Positions 7,931-13,785 of a stretch of 21,502 nt of DNA are shown here, piece after piece. A program made the position numbers and the translations under genes. Origin of the DNA: Flavobacterium sp. (lineage in GTDB: Bacteria > Bacteroidota > Bacteroidia > Flavobacteriales > Flavobacteriaceae); assembly GCA_015478765.1 (NCBI GenBank), contig JADMKR010000124.1, positions 1-21,502 of the forward strand, read 5' to 3'. Below the pieces are notes generated by a model. That model saw only the letters and a list, made by a program, of their open reading frames with translations, did no database searches and was not told the origin of the DNA. Positions within the stretch are counted from its first letter, which is position 1. Every line of letters begins with the position of its first letter.

Positions 7931-8129
7931 GCTCCCGTTGTTAAATTATTGCCGGATTGCCTGCCGAAAATTTTATTTTTTCCGATATTTGTTGCTATGG
8001 ATGGATCGTGGTCTGCATTATTGCCATTTCTGAAGTATCTGATAAAGAGAAACCCGGAATAACTGAGAGTACTCCAGGCAATTTGCTTTGAAGTATAGCT
8101 TATTCTGTTAAATCATTAATTAGTAAAAA

Positions 8130-9287
8130 ATGCCAATATATCACAAATTAGGAAATTTTCCCCACAAGCGCCATATCCAATTTGAAAAGCCGGATGGCGG
8201 ACTTTACTATGAACAATTATTCGGCACCGAAGGTTTTCATGGTCATGCATCGCTGTTGTATCACAATCATAGACCTACTCAGGTTAAAGAGATCAAAAAA
8301 TCGATATCGGTGGAACCTAAGATAGCAATCGGAAAAAATATTCGATCGCTGTTGCTAAAGGGATTTGATGTTAAGCCGGCTGATGACTTTCTTGACAGTC
8401 GGAAACCAATGCTTGTAAATCGGGATTGTACCATCGGACTTGCGGCACCGCGCAAATCTTTGCGGAATTATTTTTACAAGAATGCCGATGCCGACGAAAT
8501 GTTGTTTATCCATAAAGGAAGCGGTACGTTGCGCACAATGATGGGCAATATTAAGTTTGGTTACGGCGATTATTTAATCATTCCACGCGGAATTATCTAC
8601 CAAATCGATTTCGATACGGAGGAGAACCGACTTTTTTATGTCGAGTCGTTTGCGCCATTTTACACGCCCAAACGTTATAAGAATGAATCGGGTCAACTAT
8701 TGGAGCATTCGCCGTTTTGTGAACGCGATTTCATTCTGCCAACTGAACTCGAAACTTTTGATGAGAAAGGCGACTTCACCATAAAAATCAAGAAGGAGAA
8801 TATGCTGCATGACGTGGTGTATGCGACGCATCCGTTTGATGTAGTGGGTTGGGACGGATATAATTTTCCGTATGGTTTCAGTATTCATAATTTTGAACCG
8901 ATAACAGGTCGGGTACACTTGCCGCCGCCAATACATCAAACATTTGAAACCTCGACGTTCGTGGTTTGCTCGTTCTGCCCGCGGCTTTATGATTACCATC
9001 CGAAATCAATTCCGGCTCCATATAACCATAGCAACATCGATAGTGATGAAGTATTGTATTACGTCGACGGTGATTTTATGTCGCGCAACAACATTGAACA
9101 AGGTCATATAACGCTGCACCCCAAAGGGATTCCGCACGGGCCAGCTCCCGGAGCGATGGAGCGCAGCATAGGACATGTTGAAACACAGGAATTGGCGGTA
9201 ATGGTCGATACTTTCCGACCGCTGATGGTTACTGAAGAAGCAATGGGAATCGAAGATGGTGAATATTACAAATCCTGGGTTGAGTAG
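8130..9287 (+). CDS. hmgA: Homogentisate 1,2-dioxygenase
   Basis: A 385-residue cupin-type Fe(II) dioxygenase that opens the ring of homogentisate to give maleylacetoacetate, a step of tyrosine/phenylalanine catabolism in the cytosol. The N-terminus MPIYHKLGNFPHKRHIQF and the C-terminal iron site are characteristic: PYNHSNIDSDEVLYY (His300 and Glu307, or Asp306) and LHPKGIPHGPAPG (His330, His336). The 6-residue spacing of the last two histidines equals that of human HGD His365/His371. The first His-to-Glu gap is one residue longer than in the human enzyme, as I recall for the bacterial HSNIDSDE type. The protein is shorter than human HGD (~445 aa), normal for this subgroup. hppD, which makes its substrate, follows 101 bp downstream on the same strand. 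Confidence 0.95.
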   Translation: MPIYHKLGNFPHKRHIQFEKPDGGLYYEQLFGTEGFHGHASLLYHNHRPTQVKEIKKSISVEPKIAIGKNIRSLLLKGFDVKPADDFLDSRKPMLVNRDCTIGLAAPRKSLRNYFYKNADADEMLFIHKGSGTLRTMMGNIKFGYGDYLIIPRGIIYQIDFDTEENRLFYVESFAPFYTPKRYKNESGQLLEHSPFCERDFILPTELETFDEKGDFTIKIKKENMLHDVVYATHPFDVVGWDGYNFPYGFSIHNFEPITGRVHLPPPIHQTFETSTFVVCSFCPRLYDYHPKSIPAPYNHSNIDSDEVLYYVDGDFMSRNNIEQGHITLHPKGIPHGPAPGAMERSIGHVETQELAVMVDTFRPLMVTEEAMGIEDGEYYKSWVE

Positions 9288-9298
9288 TGTTAAGGAGC

Positions 9299-9385
9299 AT
9301 GAACCAGCTAGCCGCTAACGCTAGCGGTAAAGGAGGCAGGGAAAATAAAACAATAAATCATGCGGTTCGTCCGCTAAAAAAATAG
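9299..9385 (+). CDS. 28-codon ORF filling the hmgA-hppD gap (hypothetical)
   Basis: An uninterrupted ORF from ATG 9299-9301 to TAG 9383-9385. It begins 11 bp after the hmgA stop and ends 3 bp before the hppD ATG. The predicted peptide begins MNQLAANASGKGGREN, is hydrophilic and basic, and ends RPLKK; it has no membrane helix. AAGGAG lies just before it but only one base from the ATG, too close for a standard ribosome site. It might be a real small protein, a coupling ORF that carries ribosomes to hppD, or chance in a 101-bp gap. No family is recognised. Conservation of the frame in relatives would decide. Confidence 0.3.
   Translation: MNQLAANASGKGGRENKTINHAVRPLKK
9312..9327 (+). repeat. Hairpin CCGCTA-ACGC-TAGCGG in the hmgA-hppD gap
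   Basis: A perfect 6-bp stem with a 4-base loop. A further CCGCTA copy at 9371-9376 could pair with the same TAGCGG arm, and GCGG-TTCGT-CCGC (9362-9374) forms a second short hairpin just before the hppD start. There is no U-run, so it is not a terminator. It could tune mRNA stability or hppD translation. Confidence 0.45.
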
Positions 9386-9388
9386 ATA

Positions 9389-10549
9389 ATGTCAAAAGAA
9401 GTAAAATCAGTAGAATACGGATTGGAAAAAATATTTGAAGGTGCGCAGGATTTCCTGCCGCTGCTTGGAACCGATTACGTAGAATTTTATGTGGGCAATG
9501 CAAAACAGGCGGCTCATTTTTATAAAACCGCATTTGGCTACCAGTCGTTGGCTTATGCCGGCCTGGAAACAGGCGTTCGCGATAGGGCGTCATATGTTTT
9601 AAAACAGGACAAAATTCGGCTTGTATTTACATCGCCGCTCAATGCCGATTCACCTATTAACGACCATTTGCGCAAACACGGAGATGGTGTGAAAGTCGCC
9701 GCACTTTGGGTGGAAGACGCAACCAGCGCTTACGAGGAGACCGTGAAACGCGGTGCCCGACCGTTTATGGAGCCAACTGTGGAAAGCGATGAGTTTGGTC
9801 AGGTGATCCGCTCCGGAATTTACACCTATGGTGAAACAGTGCATATTTTCGTCGAAAGAAAAAATTATTCGGGTGTTTTTCTTCCTGGATATCAGGAATG
9901 GAAATCCGATTATAACCCCGAACCAACGGGATTGAAATATATCGACCACATGGTTGGAAATGTGGGTTGGAATGAAATGAATACTTGGGTAAAGTGGTAT
10001 GAGGATGTAATGGGGTTTGTAAACTTCCTGTCATTTGACGATAAACAAATCAATACCGAATATTCGGCGTTAATGAGTAAGGTCATGTCGAATGGCAACG
10101 GACGTATCAAGTTTCCAATAAACGAACCGGCGGAAGGTAAAAAGAAATCGCAGATCGAAGAGTATTTGGAATTTTACGGCGGTCCCGGAATACAACATGT
10201 TGCCATCGCAACCGACGATATTATTAAAACCGTTTCGCAGTTAAAAGCGAGAGGAGTCGAGTTTCTGTCAGCGCCGCCCCGAGCTTACTACGAGGCAATT
10301 CCGGAGCGTCTTGGCGTTCACATGGATATGATGAAAGAAGACCTGCACGAAATTGAGAAACTCGCCATAATGGTCGATGCCGATGAAGAAGGTTACTTAT
10401 TACAGATATTTACCAAACCAGTTCAGGACCGGCCGACCCTGTTTTTTGAAATTATTCAAAGAATGGGAGCACGAGGTTTCGGAGCAGGTAATTTTAAAGC
10501 TTTGTTTGAGTCTATTGAACGGGAACAGGCCAAACGTGGCACTTTATAA
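9389..10549 (+). CDS. hppD: 4-hydroxyphenylpyruvate dioxygenase
   Basis: A 386-residue Fe(II) dioxygenase of the vicinal-oxygen-chelate fold that converts 4-hydroxyphenylpyruvate to homogentisate, the substrate of the neighbouring HmgA. Two VOC domains are visible: ~25-155 (GTDYVEFYVGNAKQAAHFY) and ~180-355. The iron ligands are His187 (LKYIDHMVGNV), His270 (GIQHVAIATDDI) and Glu354 (TLFFEIIQRMG). The C-terminal helix GFGAGNFKALFESIEREQ that closes the active site is complete. The QDRPTLFFEIIQR and GFGxGNFKALFESIE blocks separate HPPD from the related hydroxymandelate synthase. The ATG at 9389 begins MSKEVKSVEYG, and the preceding bases contain no strong Shine-Dalgarno. It is transcribed with hmgA; no terminator or promoter is evident in the gap. 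Confidence 0.96.
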   Translation: MSKEVKSVEYGLEKIFEGAQDFLPLLGTDYVEFYVGNAKQAAHFYKTAFGYQSLAYAGLETGVRDRASYVLKQDKIRLVFTSPLNADSPINDHLRKHGDGVKVAALWVEDATSAYEETVKRGARPFMEPTVESDEFGQVIRSGIYTYGETVHIFVERKNYSGVFLPGYQEWKSDYNPEPTGLKYIDHMVGNVGWNEMNTWVKWYEDVMGFVNFLSFDDKQINTEYSALMSKVMSNGNGRIKFPINEPAEGKKKSQIEEYLEFYGGPGIQHVAIATDDIIKTVSQLKARGVEFLSAPPRAYYEAIPERLGVHMDMMKEDLHEIEKLAIMVDADEEGYLLQIFTKPVQDRPTLFFEIIQRMGARGFGAGNFKALFESIEREQAKRGTL

Positions 10550-10650
10550 ATAATCTGAGTATAATGTAACAGGAATCGCCAAGGGGAAACTTTTTTTGCT
10601 AACAATGTGTTAAACTCGCGTTTTCGTTAGAATTAATTTAAAAAACGTGA

Positions 10651-10658
10651 TAATTTTG
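10651..10658 (+). promoter_or_regulatory. -7 promoter element TAATTTTG of a structured RNA/leader
   Basis: An exact TAnnTTTG match. A TTAG at 10627-10630 lies 20 bp upstream at the right spacing for a weak -33 element. Transcription should begin near 10663-10665, exactly at the 5' side of the long stem described in the next entry. Confidence 0.65.
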
Positions 10659-10662
10659 CACT

Positions 10663-10771
10663 TGTAAACAAAGGAGTGGTTTCCTGAGTTTTATAAATTT
10701 TCATAATTTATAGTTTTTGGTTGGTTAATAGCATCAAAACTCAGTCTATACAGGCTGGGTTTTTTTGTTTA
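10663..10771 (+). ncRNA. Candidate ~105-nt structured small RNA (6S-like) or leader attenuator
   Basis: Complementary segments nest from outside in. TAAACAAA (10665-10672) pairs with TTTGTTTA (10764-10771), 8 bp. CTGAGTTTT (10684-10692) pairs with AAAACTCAG (10736-10744), 9 bp. Stacked directly on that, ATAAATT (10693-10699) pairs with AATTTAT (10705-10711) around TTCAT. About 24 nt (10712-10735, rich in TTTTTGGTTGG) stay unpaired on one side. The AAAACTCAG strand can instead pair with CTGGGTTTT (10755-10763), the terminator. A promoter just upstream and a terminator just downstream make a self-contained unit of about 100-105 nt. Size, an asymmetric central bubble and a long rod shape recall 6S RNA (Rfam 6S-Flavo), but I cannot confirm family membership. 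The mutually exclusive pairings would equally suit a riboswitch or attenuator controlling the DUF3108-TDO operon. Confidence 0.5.
10736..10767 (+). terminator. Intrinsic terminator before the DUF3108-TDO operon
   Basis: The arms AAAACTCAG and CTGGGTTTT form a 9-bp stem with one G-U pair around the 10-nt loop TCTATACAGG. A run of seven T follows directly. This is the clearest intrinsic terminator in the window, and its left arm is shared with the alternative stem starting at 10684. Confidence 0.75.
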
Positions 10772-10820
10772 AAGGTTTTGGAATAACTATTGCGTGGGAT
10801 GGATTAAACGAACGAAAAAT

Positions 10821-11591
10821 ATGAAGAAGATTCTTATACTATTGCTTTTACTGCCATCATTTGCTTTTGCCCCACATAAAGACACCGCTTTTGGCGTTGG
10901 AGAATATTTTAAAATGCGGGTCCATTATGGTATCGTCAACGCCGGATACGCGACTATGGAAGTCCGCGAGGCGACCAAAAATAATAAAAAAGTTTACCAT
11001 GCCGTAGGACGTGGTTATACCACGGGAATGTCGAGGTTTTTCTTCAAAGTAGAAGATAATTATGAGAGTTACTTCGATAAAAAAACCGGCAACCCTTATC
11101 ATTTTATCCGGAAAATAGACGAAGGCGGATATATAAAAAACCAGGAAGGTTTCTTCGATCACGATGATAACAAAGTGTTGGTCAAAGATCACAAAAGAAA
11201 AACCCAAAACACGTATTCAATTCCGCGCAATACACAGGACATCCTGTCGTCTTTTTACTATTTGAGGAATCACTCAGAGATAGATAACTTACGAATCGGC
11301 GAATCGGTCATAATCGACATGTTCTTCGATGACGAGACGACGAAGTTTAAGTTAAAATATGTAGGAAACCAAGATATAAAAACTAAATTTGGGACCATTC
11401 CAACGATGGTTTTTAAGCCATTGGTACAGTCGGGCCGCGTCTTTAAAGAAGAAGAAAGCCTTACTGTTTGGGTCTCCGACGATGAGAACAAATTACCTGT
11501 CAGAATTCAAGCCAGCCTCGCGGTTGGTTCTTTAAAGGCTGATCTTGATTCATTTAGAGGATTAAAACATTCATTAAAAATTAAAAGGTAA
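10821..11591 (+). CDS. DUF3108 domain-containing exported protein
   Basis: A 256-residue protein. The ATG at 10821 gives a clean signal peptide (MKKILILLLLLPSFAFA, cleavage probably before PHKD); the frame also opens at 10794, but the extra nine residues would precede the signal. The mature part starts FGVGEYFKMRVHYGIVNAGYATMEV and continues as predicted beta strands (GRGYTTGMSRFFFKVEDNYESYFD, GKGxxx-like turns, TKFGTIPTMVFKPLV), the pattern of the periplasmic, lipoprotein-carrier-like beta-sandwich DUF3108. No catalytic motif is visible and no function is assigned. It heads a tight run: tdo starts 6 bp after its stop, then an M23 lipoprotein and pgi. It lies downstream of the terminator at 10736-10767, so its expression may depend on read-through or an unseen promoter. 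Confidence 0.85.
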   Translation: MKKILILLLLLPSFAFAPHKDTAFGVGEYFKMRVHYGIVNAGYATMEVREATKNNKKVYHAVGRGYTTGMSRFFFKVEDNYESYFDKKTGNPYHFIRKIDEGGYIKNQEGFFDHDDNKVLVKDHKRKTQNTYSIPRNTQDILSSFYYLRNHSEIDNLRIGESVIIDMFFDDETTKFKLKYVGNQDIKTKFGTIPTMVFKPLVQSGRVFKEEESLTVWVSDDENKLPVRIQASLAVGSLKADLDSFRGLKHSLKIKR

Positions 11592-11597
11592 CGCCAA

Positions 11598-12536
11598 ATG
11601 GGCACTGAAAATATTTCCAACGAACTACTTCAGCAACTTCAAGAGAAATTTTCCGCAATAAATCAAAAGACTGAGGTTCATCTCGAAGGATTATTGCACT
11701 CAAAACCAATAACTTATTGGGATTATATTCAAACCGACGCGCTGCTCAATCTGCAAGTGCAGCGTACTGTCCTTCCCGATGAAATGGTGTTCATAATGTA
11801 TCATCAAGTAAACGAGTTGTTGTTTAAGATGATATTGTGGGAAATAAAGCAGATTTGCCATAACGACAATCTTTCAACATCGTTTTTTACGGAACGCCTG
11901 ATGCGGATCAGCCGATATTTTGACATGCTCACCACTTCATTTAATATTATGGGTGATGGTATGGAAGTCGCACAATATATGAAATTCCGAAACACCCTTA
12001 CGCCGGCCAGCGGATTCCAAAGTGCCCAATATCGGCAGATTGAATTTGCTTCAACCGATTTGATAAATCTCATCGATTACCGTTTCCGCGCAACTATCGA
12101 TCGAAATACTCCGTTCGAACATGCGTTTGAACATCTGTATTGGCAGGCTGCCGGAAAAGATCATTCAACCGGAGAGAAGTCATACCTCATTAAACAGTTT
12201 GAAAGTAAATACAAAGACGGTTTTATACGATTTATGAAAGAATACAACACCACCAATCTTTGGAAAAAATTTCAGCAATTGCCCGAACCCGACCGTCAGA
12301 ATACTGATCTGATTCGTGCAATGCGCCATTATGACCATACTGTCAACGTCACCTGGGTGATGGGACATCTGAACGCTGCCCGTAAATACATAGATAGCGG
12401 ACTCGGTAGTGGTGAAGCAACTGGCGGCAGCGATTGGAAAAAGTATATGCATCCAAAATTTCAAAGACGAATATTTTTCCCCGAATTATGGTCCGAAGAA
12501 GAATTGAAAAATTGGGGAGAAGAAAATATTAAGTAA
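11598..12536 (+). CDS. kynA: Tryptophan 2,3-dioxygenase
   Basis: A 312-residue haem enzyme that opens the indole ring of L-tryptophan to N-formylkynurenine, the first step of the kynurenine pathway. Recognisable residues: TYWDYIQTDALLNLQ (39-53), active-site His69 in MYHQVNELLFKM, Arg131 in KFRNTLTPASGFQSAQYRQIE, which contacts the substrate carboxylate, proximal haem ligand His257 in WVMGHLNAARKYI, and the GEATGGSDWKKYM loop with Thr275. Length and motifs match the bacterial tetrameric TDO (about 280-310 aa). It lies 6 bp after the DUF3108 gene and 16 bp before the M23 lipoprotein gene. No kynurenine formamidase, kynureninase or kynurenine monooxygenase gene is in the window, so the fate of the product is not visible here. 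Confidence 0.95.
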   Translation: MGTENISNELLQQLQEKFSAINQKTEVHLEGLLHSKPITYWDYIQTDALLNLQVQRTVLPDEMVFIMYHQVNELLFKMILWEIKQICHNDNLSTSFFTERLMRISRYFDMLTTSFNIMGDGMEVAQYMKFRNTLTPASGFQSAQYRQIEFASTDLINLIDYRFRATIDRNTPFEHAFEHLYWQAAGKDHSTGEKSYLIKQFESKYKDGFIRFMKEYNTTNLWKKFQQLPEPDRQNTDLIRAMRHYDHTVNVTWVMGHLNAARKYIDSGLGSGEATGGSDWKKYMHPKFQRRIFFPELWSEEELKNWGEENIK

Positions 12537-12552
12537 GCATAAAACCGAAAGT

Positions 12553-13785
12553 TTGAAACTATTATCACTAATACTATTCTCTTCGCTAATTCTTTTATCA
12601 TGCGGCGAAGAGGAAAAAGTTAGTCCTGATGTCCCGGTCGTAAAACCCGACCCAATCATTGTTGAATTTGGATTTACCCTGAATGACTATGATGTCCTTC
12701 GCGATACTATCGTCAGTGGCGAAACTTTTGGCACAATACTGCAAAAGCAAAACATCGGTGATTTAAAGGTTCACGAAATTGTTCAGAAGATCAGCGATAC
12801 TTTTAACATCCGAAAGATCCAGGCCGGTAAGCCGTACACAATTCTGCGCGGGAAAGATTCCGAAAAAAAAGTAAAGGCTTTCATTTACCAGCCCGACCGA
12901 CTTAATTATTTCGTGGTCGATTTCCGGGATTCGATCGCTGTATCCAAAAAAACAAAACCAGTTACCTATAAACGACGAACGATTGCGGGCGCACTCGACG
13001 GTTCATTGTCGGCGGCTCTCGAAAAGCAGAGGATCGACCCGTCGTTAGCAACTCGAATTTCAAATGTATACGCGTGGTCTATCGATTTCTTTAAACTACA
13101 GAAAGGTGATAAATTTGCATTGACTTTTACTGAACGGTTTATCAACGATTCGGTTTATGACGGTGTCGAAACCATCGAAGCAGCGTTTTTCGAGTATAAA
13201 GGTGAAATCATATACGCCTTTCCGTTCGTGCAGGATGAATCCAACGGACGTGTTGAATATTTTGACCACGAAGGCAAAGTCCTTAAGAACATGTTCCTGA
13301 AAGCGCCGTTGAAATTCAGTCGGATTTCATCTCGTTTCTCACCTCGTCGCTTTCATCCTGTCCAGCAGGTTTGGAAAGCCCATAAAGGTACCGATTACGC
13401 TGCCCCACATGGCACGCCAATAATGACTACTGCTGCTGGTGTGGTAGAACAAACAGGTTTCACCGCAGGTAATGGCAACTATGTGAAAGTTAGACATAAC
13501 AGCACTTACAGCACACAATATCTTCACATGTCCAAAATATTGGTGCGACGTGGCCAACGGGTAGCGCAAGGTGATGTGATTGGAAAAGTAGGAAGTACAG
13601 GGCTTGCAACCGGGCCGCACGTATGCTACCGGTTTTGGAAAAATGGGGTTCAGGTTGATGCGCTGCGACTCAAACTGCCAAATTCCGAACCGATGGATCC
13701 AAAACATAAGCCCCGCTTCATCGCTTATATGACACCGTTAAAAGCAGAACTCGATAGTATTGCAAACATTAATTTCAATAACTAA
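12553..13785 (+). CDS. M23-family peptidoglycan metallopeptidase, lipoprotein, TTG start
   Basis: A 410-residue protein. No ATG or GTG in frame would give a plausible N-terminus; TTG at 12553-12555 yields a lipoprotein signal MKLLSLILFSSLILLSC with lipobox LLS-C (Cys17), so TTG is the likely start. After a Pro/Asp-rich linker, ~45-100 resembles the LysM/OapA-like domain of MepM-type endopeptidases (TIVSGETFGTILQKQ). Residues ~265-370 are the LytM domain: zinc ligands His277 and Asp281 (HKGTD), His325 (YLHMS), and GPHVCYRFW, in which the usual HxH is His356-x-Cys358. Expected role: trimming peptide cross-links in the periplasm. Cys for the second His is unusual against the textbook motif, though I believe it recurs in Bacteroidota. 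It overlaps the pgi start codon by one base. Confidence 0.9.
   Translation: MKLLSLILFSSLILLSCGEEEKVSPDVPVVKPDPIIVEFGFTLNDYDVLRDTIVSGETFGTILQKQNIGDLKVHEIVQKISDTFNIRKIQAGKPYTILRGKDSEKKVKAFIYQPDRLNYFVVDFRDSIAVSKKTKPVTYKRRTIAGALDGSLSAALEKQRIDPSLATRISNVYAWSIDFFKLQKGDKFALTFTERFINDSVYDGVETIEAAFFEYKGEIIYAFPFVQDESNGRVEYFDHEGKVLKNMFLKAPLKFSRISSRFSPRRFHPVQQVWKAHKGTDYAAPHGTPIMTTAAGVVEQTGFTAGNGNYVKVRHNSTYSTQYLHMSKILVRRGQRVAQGDVIGKVGSTGLATGPHVCYRFWKNGVQVDALRLKLPNSEPMDPKHKPRFIAYMTPLKAELDSIANINFNN

Larger units (their letters stand above)
7810..8129. other. 320-bp divergent spacer between the symporter and hmgA
   Basis: No protein-coding gene is supported here. It holds the symporter's -7 element (7841-7848, minus strand), two inverted repeats (7857-7869 and 7914-7930), and a near-match GATATTTG (7984-7991, plus strand; one mismatch to TAnnTTTG) that could be the hmgA promoter, giving a leader of ~130 nt. 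Directly after that near-match is a 21-codon ORF (7997-8062, beginning MDGSWSALLPFLK), which I regard as unproven. There is no clear Shine-Dalgarno before the hmgA ATG; the preceding bases are A/T-rich (TTAGTAAAAA). Confidence 0.6.
10550..10820. other. 271-bp non-coding gap between hppD and the DUF3108 gene
   Basis: No ORF of any likelihood lies here. The first ~100 bp hold no clear hppD terminator, only a TTTTTTT run near 10591 without a good stem and a short inverted repeat TAACA..TGTTA near 10601-10612. From 10651 on there is a promoter element, a strongly structured segment and an intrinsic terminator, described separately. The 50 bp between the terminator and the ATG at 10821 contain no obvious second promoter; TTTTGGAATAACTATTGCG is only a poor match. 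Confidence 0.6.

Noticed and set aside
9360..9377. Five-codon leader peptide with upstream AAAGGAGG (9329-9336) before hppD
   Set aside because: The purine-rich sequence is over 20 bp from that ATG, the peptide is only five codons, and the longer 28-codon frame covers the same bases.
10575..10600. Intrinsic terminator of hppD at a run of seven T
   Set aside because: The bases before the T-run (AAGGGGAAAC) have no complementary arm nearby, so no stem supports it.
13339..13707. 122-codon minus-strand ORF opposite the M23 catalytic domain
   Set aside because: The plus-strand frame carries the conserved peptidase motifs; the antisense product shows no domain or plausible start context.
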